This document shows positions 1 through 5,704 of a stretch of DNA of 9,680 nt, piece by piece (positions within the stretch are counted from its first letter, which is position 1; every line of letters begins with the position of its first letter). This stretch comes from Candidatus Saccharimonadota bacterium (lineage in GTDB: Bacteria; Patescibacteriota; Saccharimonadia; Saccharimonadales; Saccharimonadaceae). The notes beneath the pieces are model-generated. The model did no database searches, had not been told where the DNA came from, and was given only the letters and a program-made list of their open reading frames with translations. Position numbers and translations under genes: made by a program. The stretch spans positions 1 through 9,680 of the forward strand of contig JAUMYE010000033.1 of assembly GCA_030528815.1 (NCBI GenBank), read 5' to 3'.

Positions 1-71
1 TGCATGAGCTCGACGTAAACGAAGACTATCCACTCCTACTCCATATCGCAAGAATAGCTGGACTAAAATAA
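1..71 (+). CDS. 3' end of an unidentified protein gene (partial)
   Basis: Frame 3 is open from the window edge to a TAA at 69-71 and gives a 22-residue tail ending ...LLLHIARIAGLK. The stop is followed ten bases later by a good intrinsic terminator, which supports a real gene end. The tail is too short to name a family. It has a mixed acidic then hydrophobic helix character, as at the end of many soluble enzymes. It converges with the minus-strand gene that follows. Confidence 0.6.
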   Translation, partial: HELDVNEDYPLLLHIARIAGLK

Positions 72-80
72 GGCAAAAAG

Positions 81-108
81 AAGGCGGCACAAAACGTGCC
101 GCCTTTTT
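81..108. terminator. bidirectional intrinsic terminator between convergent genes
   Basis: A perfect 10-bp stem, AAGGCGGCAC at 81-90 pairing with GTGCCGCCTT at 96-105, has a 5-nt loop. On the plus strand it runs into five T (104-108). On the minus strand the A-rich flank at 75-82 gives a T-rich tract. It lies 10 nt after the plus-strand stop (71) and 28 nt after the minus-strand stop (136), so it can end both transcripts. Confidence 0.88.
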
Positions 109-135
109 GAAGGAATCTTTTTACTTTAGACAAGA

Positions 136-1347
136 TTAGGAAAGCAGAGCGTCCATGATCGGTCTCAGATATTCCGCACCGTCACCGACCAGGATTTCAC
201 ACTCACTCTCTTTGGAAGCCAGAACAAAGAAACGAACCAGAGCAGCAACGTCGTAGTTTGTAAGCTCAATACCATTACTATCGCAGTGACGCTTGAGTTT
301 GTCTGCCCATTCGATACTCTGAAAAATCTCACGCTCTGTCATCGGGCGCATATTGTCATCGACGAGATCATACTTGACGTTATGAGTAGTCAAAACGACA
401 CCCTCCTCGAATGGCCAGAATATAAACAGCGGCTTCTTGTATTCGCGGTTTTCAGCTTCGAGGACCCTAATCTGTTCATACAGCTTGTCTTTTTCTGCCT
501 CCAGCGTAGGAACCTCGAGACGAAGAACATCGGCCGCCTTTACAAGAGCTTCGGATTCTGCAGTCAATCTTTCGATCTTGACCTTAACGCTCTCACGCTC
601 TTTTTCCTTTGCGGCGATTTCGGCGAGCATTTCCTCGTGCTTCTTTTCCATAGCCTCACGGCGCTTACCAGAATAATCCTTCATAGAATTCTTATACTGG
701 CGCGCCTTGTCTGCAAGCTTGGCAATTTTCTGGGGAAGATGCCATTCGTAGTTCTCACGGCAGCGATCAATTCTTCCAGCAAGCTCGCTATGACGAGAAA
801 CAGTAGCTCTGATTTCCTCAGTGATCTTATTGATTCTTGTCAAAAGCTTCTTTATGCTTTCCTTCAGATCCTCGATCTGAGCCAGATTGATCTTGACCAG
901 CTTGTCCTCGAGCTCAAAACGCTCAGCAAACATCAGCTGAAGCTGCTTCTCACGAATACGAGTCATGATTGCAGTGCAGAGATCTTTATCCTGACCAGCA
1001 AACTCGAAATCGTCCTCTTCGCCGTTCATTAACTTCTCGAAATGTTCCATCATCTCGTCAGTCAAACGGTCGGCCAAAGAGTCGATAACCGCATTGCGAA
1101 TGTCAGCATTGTTCATCAGCTGAGAAAGCGGGATCTTAATAGTAGTAATCGTTGCCTCTACAGGTTCTGTAACCGGAGCACCAATGCTCTTGCTCGGGAT
1201 AGAGATTGTTTCGGTCGAGATATTAACGCCTTTTACGGACATTGTTCTCTCGGGCTTCTTCTTTGTCTTGGTTGTAGTAGTGCTAGTTCCTTTTGTAGTT
1301 TCAGGAACAGCAACAGGCTGGGACTGCTGGGAAATTTTTGCTCTCAT
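136..1347 (-). CDS. cytoplasmic coiled-coil protein of unknown function, 403 aa
   Basis: I do not recognise a family. Residues 1-35 are a low-complexity, Thr/Lys-rich disordered tail. Residues 36-75 are rich in beta-branched residues, and 75-130 look helical with an acidic patch (EEDDFEF near 110-116). About 130-305 is a long, highly charged, heptad-like coiled coil dense in Glu, Lys, Arg and Leu. Residues 306-403 look like a compact globular end that starts with a hydrophobic patch (PLFIFWPFEEG). There is no signal peptide or membrane segment, so a cytoplasmic scaffold or filament-like role is possible but is inference. The start is well fixed: AGGAGG at 1355-1360 lies seven bases upstream of the ATG at 1345-1347. 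An extended -10 about 120 bp upstream gives a leader of about 115 nt. It is transcribed divergently from the helicase gene and ends at the shared terminator. Confidence 0.85.
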   Translation of the reverse strand: MRAKISQQSQPVAVPETTKGTSTTTTKTKKKPERTMSVKGVNISTETISIPSKSIGAPVTEPVEATITTIKIPLSQLMNNADIRNAVIDSLADRLTDEMMEHFEKLMNGEEDDFEFAGQDKDLCTAIMTRIREKQLQLMFAERFELEDKLVKINLAQIEDLKESIKKLLTRINKITEEIRATVSRHSELAGRIDRCRENYEWHLPQKIAKLADKARQYKNSMKDYSGKRREAMEKKHEEMLAEIAAKEKERESVKVKIERLTAESEALVKAADVLRLEVPTLEAEKDKLYEQIRVLEAENREYKKPLFIFWPFEEGVVLTTHNVKYDLVDDNMRPMTEREIFQSIEWADKLKRHCDSNGIELTNYDVAALVRFFVLASKESECEILVGDGAEYLRPIMDALLS

Positions 1348-1469
1348 AAGTAGACCTCCTCAGAGTGAATTCGCGCCTCAAAAACCTATACTAAAGTAAG
1401 AGATTTTAAAGAACGCATGTCGGATGCATGTATCCAAAAAGCATACTAGATGCCTTCCAGAATCTATAT

Positions 1470-1478
1470 ATTATACCA
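1470..1478 (-). promoter_or_regulatory. extended -10 promoter of the coiled-coil gene
   Basis: Read on the minus strand, TG-G-TATAAT is a full-consensus extended -10. Seventeen bases further upstream is a weak -35 (TTGCTT, 3 of 6). The start site should fall near 1463, giving a leader of about 115 nt that carries the AGGAGG site at 1355-1360. It sits about 50 bp from the helicase -10, so the two divergent promoters share a short control region. Confidence 0.65.
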
Positions 1479-1525
1479 TATTTCACTCAAAAAAGCAAAA
1501 GCAATACTACATCTGTCCCTCATCT

Positions 1526-1540
1526 TGCTATAATCATCTT
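1526..1540 (+). promoter_or_regulatory. leaderless promoter of the helicase-nuclease gene
   Basis: TG-c-TATAAT at 1526-1534 is followed by CATCTT (1535-1540) and then the ATG at 1541. Transcription normally starts about seven bases after the -10, which puts the first mRNA base at or beside the start codon. No Shine-Dalgarno precedes this ATG. No clear -35 is seen, as is usual with an extended -10. Confidence 0.72.
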
Positions 1541-4500
1541 ATGGAATTCGACAAGGCATATAATCATCTCAACGAAAACCAGCGCGCAGCTGTAGATCAT
1601 ATTGACGGACCACTTCTTGTAATTGCAGGTCCAGGCACGGGCAAAACCCAGCTCCTATCCGTTCGTGTAGCTAACATCCTTAAACAGACTGACGCAAATC
1701 CAGAGAACATTCTTTGTCTCACTTTCACTGAAACCGGTGCAAGCAATATGCGTCATCGTCTTGCAGATTTTATTGGCCCAGAAGCCTATAAGGTCCAGAT
1801 CCAGACTTATCACGCCTTCGGTTCGTATATCTTGCAGGAACACCGCCCAGATCTTAATGCCGCCATCGACGATCTTGAACGTTTTACCTTGATTCGAAAA
1901 ATCCAGGCCAACCTTCCAGCTATGGACATCTTGCGCCCAGATTATTTTACGCCACATATCATTAGTGCCATTTCTGAGCTCAAGGCTGCCGCACTTGCCC
2001 CTAATGACCTCCGCAAAATCGTTCAGCGTAACGAAGTAGATAACGGCCTGATTTATTCCGCCATCAGCGAAAAACTCCAGGAAACCAAAGGTCTTCGCTA
2101 TCCAAAATCTACTGCCAAATATACCGAAATCCTCGAAGCTTTGCAGAGCTTCATCAATCGCTCAGACAATCAGAAACCAATCCTTGGCAAGGTTGAACCT
2201 GTCGCAAAAATCTACTACCGAGAACTCGCCGAAGCTTTGCTTGCCGAAGAGAATAGCGAGAAGCCAAGCAGCAAGCTTCCAGGCAAATGGCGCGAAAAGT
2301 TCTTCAAGAAAAACAAGCAGGGCGAATTTGTTTTTGGCGACGACATCGCAAACAAGAAGCTCTTGAGCCTCGCAGGTATTATGGAACAATACCAGGCACA
2401 TCTCGATGCCGAAGGCCTCTTCGACTACGACGATATGATTCTAAACGCTATCAATCTCCTTGAGACCGATGACGAGATTCGTTACAATGCCCAGGAACGC
2501 TTCCAATATATCCTTCTTGATGAGTTCCAGGACACAAACGACGCACAGGCAAAACTCGTTAGCCTCCTTACAGACAACCCAAGCAACGAAGGCCGCCCAA
2601 ATATTATGGCTGTAGGCGACGACGATCAGGCCATCTATGGCTTCCAGGGCGCCAACACCTCCAACTTCTTCGATTTTGATGCCAAATACCATCCAAAACA
2701 AATTTTCCTAACCAAGAACTATCGCTCTAGTGAGCCAATCCTCGAGTTTGCTCATAATGTTATCGAGCAGGGCGCAGACCGCTTCTGTAAATCTCCGAGC
2801 GTCAATATCGACAAGCATATTACTGCCGAGAATCCGCCAGAAAAGACCAGCATCGAGCTTCGCAGCTTTAAATCTTATCAGAGCGAATATTCGTATATTG
2901 CCGCCGAAATCCATCGCCTCATGAGCGAAGGTGTTCCGGGAAGCAAAATCTCCATCATTGCACCAAAGCATAAATATTTGGTCTCGATTTTGCCATATCT
3001 CCATGCCATGAATATTCCTATCTCTTATACACGCCGAGATAATATTCTAGAAGACGCCGAAGTTAGCGAGACTATCAACTGCGCCAAGCTCGTAAATACT
3101 CTAGCTACCGGAGACATGCGCAAGGCCGATCCATATTGTTTTAGAGCAATCAGCTTGCCATACTGGAATATCAAGAACGCCACCATCGTAAACCTACTTC
3201 ATGACGCCAGAGAAAAGCGCCAGAGCATTTTTGATACCATTTACTCCAACAAGGATGACGCCGACGCAGAGAATCTCAAACTTCACGAGTTTGCAGACTT
3301 CTTTATGGAACTCGCCAAGAAAGCCGCAGATCATAGCGCCGAAAGTATCATCGCAAAGATTTGCACTGTCATCATTAACGAGAAAGACGACCTAGCTCTC
3401 TTTAGTAAGCTCAACACCCTCCGCGAAATTATCGGCAAGAAAGCTTCACGCGGCAACCACAAGTTCTCCGTCGAAGATTTTTGTAACTACATCGATGCAT
3501 ACAATTCTGCTGAGCTTCAGATTGTAGACAGCTCGCCATACAGCGAATCCGACGAAGCCGTCGTTCTTCAGACCGTCCACAGCTCCAAGGGCTTAGAGTA
3601 CGAAGCCGTATTTCTTATTGCCGCAGACAACAAAAACTGGTCTGACGCAGGCGGTAACCGCGACCTTATTAAGCTACCACGCAACCTTGCCTTCGTTCGC
3701 CACACTGGCGATACGGCTGACGAAAAAATCCGTGTCTTCTTCGTCGCAATCACTCGCGCTAAAGCCAAGCTATATCTCACCTATAGTCTTTCAGATTTTG
3801 CTGGCCACGAAGCCGACCGTCTTAAATTCCTAGACATCCGCGAAGACACTAATCCAAACACGGGCGAGAAGGGCTACTTCAGTAAGATTATTCCAGAACC
3901 ATTCAACTTTGAACTCCAAGGCGAGAGCGAAGAGTTGAACCCAGAAGATTTCGCACCAAACCGCTGGTTTGACGACTATATCCCAAGCGACGAAACCAAG
4001 AGAAATCTCTTGAAGCCTTATGTCGAACATTTCAGACTTACCCCAACCGGCCTAAATACATTTATCGACCTAAGATACAATGGCCCAGAAGCCTTCTTGC
4101 GCAGATTTATTATTGGTGAGCCTAGCGAAGCGAACTTCAGCGCAGATTATGGCACGCTCATCCATGATGTTATGGATCAGCTCAACCGCCAAAAGCTCAG
4201 CAACGAAGACGCCTTGAATCTCTTCAAGTCTAAAGTCGCCGATGCCGACGCCACAGACAAAGAGAAAGACGACCTATTACAGCGCGGCGAGCAAGAGCTA
4301 TCCCGCTTCCTCGAAGAGCGTGGAGATTACCTGCGCAGCGTCAAGGCTGAGTCCGAGCGCAACTTCTCGAGCGAAGGTATCGTTCTTGGCGAAGTCCCGC
4401 TCACTGGTAAAATCGACCGCATCGAGATTAACGAAGAAGAAAAGACGATCACAGTCGCAGATTACAAAACCGGCACACCAAAATCCAAATGGGGTACCGC

Positions 4501-4801
4501 CGACAGTACCTTCACTTACAAAATTCAGCTTTATTTCTATAAGTTCCTCATCGAAAACTGCCGCGCCTACCAAAATTACAAGGTTACAAAAGGTCGCATT
4601 GATTACATTCCCGCCGATTCTGACGGCGACATCGTGCCACTAGAGCTCGGTTTCAAGGATGCCGAAGCAGAGCAAATCAAAAAGCTTATCTCTGTAGTTT
4701 ACAAGCACATCAAATCCCTAGACTTCCCAGACACAAGCGAAGCCAACAAAAACAGCAATCCAACCAAAGCTTTCTTTGATCAGCTCCTTAGCGAAGAGTA
4801 A
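1541..4801 (+). CDS. UvrD/PcrA-like superfamily 1 helicase fused to a RecB-type PD-(D/E)XK nuclease, 1086 aa
   Basis: This is a 3'-5' DNA translocase with an attached nuclease, probably acting in DNA end processing and repair. Helicase motifs are complete: Q motif (LNENQRAAV), Walker A GPGTGKT at 30-36, LTFTETGASNMRHRL as motif Ia, DEFQD at 327-331, GDDDQAIYGFQG at 359-370, NYRS as motif IV, VHSSKGLEYE near 679-688, and VAITRAK with the arginine finger R739. The C-terminal part carries a complete RecB-type nuclease site: H875 in GTLIHD, D959 in GKIDRI, D974 and K976 in ADYKTG, and Q996 in QLYFY. The frame is open upstream to an ATG at 1424, but the -10 box lies inside that extension, and the Q motif begins soon after 1541, so 1541 is chosen. 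It resembles AddA or AdnA/B subunits. No second subunit lies in this window, so it may act alone or with a partner encoded elsewhere. Confidence 0.95.
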   Translation: MEFDKAYNHLNENQRAAVDHIDGPLLVIAGPGTGKTQLLSVRVANILKQTDANPENILCLTFTETGASNMRHRLADFIGPEAYKVQIQTYHAFGSYILQEHRPDLNAAIDDLERFTLIRKIQANLPAMDILRPDYFTPHIISAISELKAAALAPNDLRKIVQRNEVDNGLIYSAISEKLQETKGLRYPKSTAKYTEILEALQSFINRSDNQKPILGKVEPVAKIYYRELAEALLAEENSEKPSSKLPGKWREKFFKKNKQGEFVFGDDIANKKLLSLAGIMEQYQAHLDAEGLFDYDDMILNAINLLETDDEIRYNAQERFQYILLDEFQDTNDAQAKLVSLLTDNPSNEGRPNIMAVGDDDQAIYGFQGANTSNFFDFDAKYHPKQIFLTKNYRSSEPILEFAHNVIEQGADRFCKSPSVNIDKHITAENPPEKTSIELRSFKSYQSEYSYIAAEIHRLMSEGVPGSKISIIAPKHKYLVSILPYLHAMNIPISYTRRDNILEDAEVSETINCAKLVNTLATGDMRKADPYCFRAISLPYWNIKNATIVNLLHDAREKRQSIFDTIYSNKDDADAENLKLHEFADFFMELAKKAADHSAESIIAKICTVIINEKDDLALFSKLNTLREIIGKKASRGNHKFSVEDFCNYIDAYNSAELQIVDSSPYSESDEAVVLQTVHSSKGLEYEAVFLIAADNKNWSDAGGNRDLIKLPRNLAFVRHTGDTADEKIRVFFVAITRAKAKLYLTYSLSDFAGHEADRLKFLDIREDTNPNTGEKGYFSKIIPEPFNFELQGESEELNPEDFAPNRWFDDYIPSDETKRNLLKPYVEHFRLTPTGLNTFIDLRYNGPEAFLRRFIIGEPSEANFSADYGTLIHDVMDQLNRQKLSNEDALNLFKSKVADADATDKEKDDLLQRGEQELSRFLEERGDYLRSVKAESERNFSSEGIVLGEVPLTGKIDRIEINEEEKTITVADYKTGTPKSKWGTADSTFTYKIQLYFYKFLIENCRAYQNYKVTKGRIDYIPADSDGDIVPLELGFKDAEAEQIKKLISVVYKHIKSLDFPDTSEANKNSNPTKAFFDQLLSEE

Positions 4802-4811
4802 ACATAGACAG

Positions 4812-4840
4812 TTGACAAATCCTGCCAATTATGATACAAC
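4812..4840 (+). promoter_or_regulatory. promoter of the mini-ORF and zinc-protein unit
   Basis: A perfect -35 TTGACA (4812-4817) begins 11 bases after the helicase stop. At 17-bp spacing there is TG-a-TACAAC (4832-4840), an extended but imperfect -10. TATGAT at 4830-4835 looks better as a hexamer but its spacing (12) is too short. The start is expected near 4847. There is no terminator between the helicase and this promoter, so read-through is possible. Confidence 0.55.
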
Positions 4841-4849
4841 TCACCTAAT

Positions 4850-4897
4850 CCGCTTCTGGGCAATAGTCTAGAAGTGAGTCCACCCCAAAAGGAGGTG
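4850..4897 (+). promoter_or_regulatory. structured 5' leader that can sequester its own ribosome binding site
   Basis: Two hairpins can be drawn. CGCTTCT pairs with AGAAGTG, 7 bp with one G-U, at roughly 4851-4876. CACCCC (4881-4886) folds over an AAAA loop onto GG-A-GGTG (4891-4897), burying the Shine-Dalgarno of the mini-ORF. The pairing is visible in the sequence. Regulation through it is inference. Confidence 0.4.
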
Positions 4898-4903
4898 ATT
4901 CCC

Positions 4904-4927
4904 ATGACTGCATTCAATTTTGTTTGA
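4904..4927 (+). CDS. seven-residue leader peptide candidate (MTAFNFV)
   Basis: An ATG at 4904 is preceded by AAGGAGGTGATTCC, almost the full complement of the conserved 16S rRNA 3' end, with GGAGG ending eight bases before the ATG. That is stronger and better spaced than most gene starts in this window. The frame stops after seven codons at TGA (4925-4927), 33 nt before the zinc-protein ATG. The coding stretch lies in a hairpin (ACTGC at 4907-4911 pairs with GCAGT near 4928-4932). It may be a translated leader peptide or a ribosome-loading site for the next gene. It shows no run of a single amino acid that would suggest classic attenuation. Confidence 0.45.
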   Translation: MTAFNFV

Positions 4928-4960
4928 GGCAGTAAGTTCTTTTAGAAGGAGGTGAATTGT

Positions 4961-5197
4961 ATGGCAGGCGACGTTTTTGATCGCTGCAGCAATTGCGGTA
5001 AACTCCGTTATCTTCATAACGGGATCTGCGATGACTGCGCATCATTCAAGGGGGCAACTACTCCTGGCGGTTCAATCTTTGGCTCTGGCTTCGGCTCCAG
5101 ACCTAAGTGTCGCGACTGTGGCGGCACCGGCAAGATTGTCCATTTCTTCGGACCCGACGAGGTTTGCAAGAGATGTGGCGGCACCGGCAAGGAGTAA
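4961..5197 (+). CDS. small protein with two four-cysteine zinc sites, DnaJ-type CxxCxGxG motifs, 78 aa
   Basis: The protein has eight cysteines in two sets: C9, C12, C23, C26 (a zinc-ribbon-like knuckle) and C50, C53, C69, C72. The second set lies in CRDCGGTGK and CKRCGGTGK, the repeat type of the DnaJ cysteine-rich domain, but only two of the usual four copies are present and there is no J domain. A Gly/Ser-rich linker (31-47) joins the halves. From the family, such motifs bind zinc and often contact unfolded protein or RNA. Which applies here is unknown. The ATG at 4961 is chosen because AAGGAGGTGA at 4947-4956 sits at ideal spacing; the frame is open a few codons upstream to a GTG that overlaps that site. 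It follows a mini-ORF in the same transcript and ends at a strong terminator. Confidence 0.85.
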   Translation: MAGDVFDRCSNCGKLRYLHNGICDDCASFKGATTPGGSIFGSGFGSRPKCRDCGGTGKIVHFFGPDEVCKRCGGTGKE

Positions 5198-5225
5198 TAC
5201 GCGCACCACGCGTCATACTTTCACA

Positions 5226-5253
5226 AAAGACTCTGCCTCGCGGAGTCTTTTTT
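5226..5253 (+). terminator. intrinsic terminator of the zinc-protein unit
   Basis: An 11-bp stem (5226-5236 with 5240-5250, one G-U) closes a three-base CTC loop and runs into six T (5248-5253). A smaller hairpin with no T tract (ACGCG at 5199-5203 with CGCGT at 5209-5213) directly follows the stop codon. Confidence 0.9.
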
Positions 5254-5260
5254 CTTGTCC

Positions 5261-5295
5261 AAAAAAATAACCACCCTTTTAGCCGGTAGTTATTT
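5261..5295 (-). terminator. intrinsic terminator of the 31-residue protein gene
   Basis: On the minus strand an 11-bp stem with one G-U (plus-strand arms 5265-5275 and 5285-5295) is followed by a seven-T tract (A run at 5261-5267). It lies about 10 nt after the minus-strand stop and back to back with the plus-strand terminator at 5226-5253. Confidence 0.85.
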
Positions 5296-5305
5296 TGAAA
5301 TAGTT

Positions 5306-5401
5306 TTAGCGACCATCTTTGTGGCGAGCGTGTTTGCGCTTTTCGCTATGCTTGTGATTATTGTTGCGATTTAGCTTCGCAATCTTGATTCTCTTAGCCA
5401 T
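5306..5401 (-). CDS. 31-residue highly basic protein, unknown
   Basis: The minus strand from the ATG at 5399-5401 to TAA at 5306-5308 reads MAKRIKIAKLNRNNN, then HKHSEKRKHARHKDGR. It has twelve Lys/Arg and four His in 31 residues against two acidic residues. It is flanked by a proper promoter (TG-t-TATAGT, then six bases, then ATG) and a strong terminator at the right distance, so it is a complete gene despite its size. There is no Shine-Dalgarno: the mRNA should be leaderless. Composition and size recall tiny ribosomal or RNA-binding proteins such as the bTHX type, but I cannot match a family. Binding to rRNA or other nucleic acid is inference. It is divergent from the structured RNA unit that begins about 100 bp away. 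Confidence 0.72.
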   Translation of the reverse strand: MAKRIKIAKLNRNNNHKHSEKRKHARHKDGR

Positions 5402-5416
5402 GGATATACTATAACA
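5402..5416 (-). promoter_or_regulatory. leaderless promoter of the 31-residue gene
   Basis: On the minus strand TG-t-TATAGT (5416-5408) is followed by ATATCC (5407-5402) and the ATG at 5401. The six-base gap between -10 and start codon is the same as in front of the helicase and polA genes. Confidence 0.68.
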
Positions 5417-5467
5417 TATCTTATCTTACCAATCAAAAGCAGAGTCAAGAGAAGAGAGTTTACGCTT

Positions 5468-5495
5468 TTGACATTTTCGTAAGCGATGTTATAAT
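5468..5495 (+). promoter_or_regulatory. consensus promoter of the structured RNA unit
   Basis: TTGACA (5468-5473), 16 bp, and TG-t-TATAAT (5487-5495) match the vegetative consensus at -35, extended -10 and -10. It is the strongest promoter in the window. The start is expected near 5502. No open reading frame of useful length follows before the terminator at 5660-5688. Confidence 0.85.
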
Positions 5496-5501
5496 AGCGC
5501 C

Positions 5502-5688
5502 AGAGAGATATTCCACCTCTCTTTTCTATATAGGTCCCGAACGGTTCGCGGGAAGCATTTTACGAAGGGGAGTGATTCCAATGGGCTAAACATTTCATTG
5601 TTCTATCCCGTTTAGTATCAAATGAAAGCATTAATGATTTTATCTGATCTCACCTTTCCGGGTCGCGCCTTCTGCGGCCCTCTTTTTT
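5502..5688 (+). ncRNA. candidate structured RNA of about 190 nt, family not recognised
   Basis: A consensus promoter and an intrinsic terminator bracket this stretch, and its only reading frame with a ribosome binding site is ATG-GGC-TAA at 5581-5589. Structure can be drawn by eye. P1 pairs CACCTCTCTT (5514-5523) with AAGGGGAGTG (5565-5574), with one mismatch. P2 inside it pairs CCCGAA (5536-5541) with TTCG-c-GG (5545-5551) around CGG. Then CTAAAC (5586-5591) pairs with GTTTAG (5610-5615), and TTTCATT (5593-5599) with AATGAAA (5621-5627), which interleave as a pseudoknot. P1 would hide the Shine-Dalgarno-like segment. The size recalls 6S RNA, but I see no long closing stem joining the ends. 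If the terminator leaks, the same RNA would be the leader of the translesion operon that follows. The bracketing is clear; identity and function are open. Confidence 0.65.
5660..5688 (+). terminator. intrinsic terminator of the structured RNA
   Basis: GGGTCGC (5660-5666) pairs with GCGGCCC (5674-5680), 7 bp with one G-U, around a 7-nt loop, followed by TC and six T (5683-5688). The next promoter's TG element begins two bases later. Confidence 0.82.
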
Positions 5689-5689
5689 G

Positions 5690-5698
5690 TGCTAAAAT
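5690..5698 (+). promoter_or_regulatory. extended -10 promoter of the translesion polymerase operon
   Basis: TG-c-TAAAAT (5690-5698) matches an extended -10 with one mismatch in the hexamer. No good -35 is present, because the terminator hairpin fills that place. The start would be near 5705, giving a leader of about 115 nt. I see no LexA-type operator on it. Confidence 0.5.
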
Positions 5699-5704
5699 AA
5701 TTAT

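Noticed and set aside
286..1032. 248-codon plus-strand frame opposite the coiled-coil gene
   Set aside because: It is the antisense of a gene with clear start signals and coherent composition, and has no ribosome site or recognisable motif of its own.
1413..1434. GCATGT direct repeat and GGAT-N6-ATCC hairpin between the divergent promoters as an operator
   Set aside because: The pairing is only four bases, it lies downstream of the minus-strand start, and short repeats like this are expected by chance.
1424..1540. Upstream ATG at 1424 as the helicase start, adding 39 residues
   Set aside because: The extra residues are unlike a helicase N-terminus, the region contains the -10 box at 1529-1534, and no ribosome site precedes 1424. 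The Q motif fits a start at 1541.
4242..4643. 133-codon plus-strand frame inside the helicase-nuclease gene
   Set aside because: It overlaps the catalytic nuclease region in another frame; its Ser/Lys/Thr-rich product is a by-product of codon bias.
5538..5548. CGAACGGTTCG as a LexA (SOS) operator near the translesion operon
   Set aside because: The Gram-positive SOS box is GAAC-N4-GTTC; here only one base separates the halves. It also lies inside the RNA, forms its P2 stem, and is about 150 bp from the operon promoter.
5531..5565. SRP (4.5S) RNA apical domain, because of GGGAAGCA
   Set aside because: The flanking conserved bases and symmetric loop of the SRP helix 8 are missing, and the pairing partners differ.
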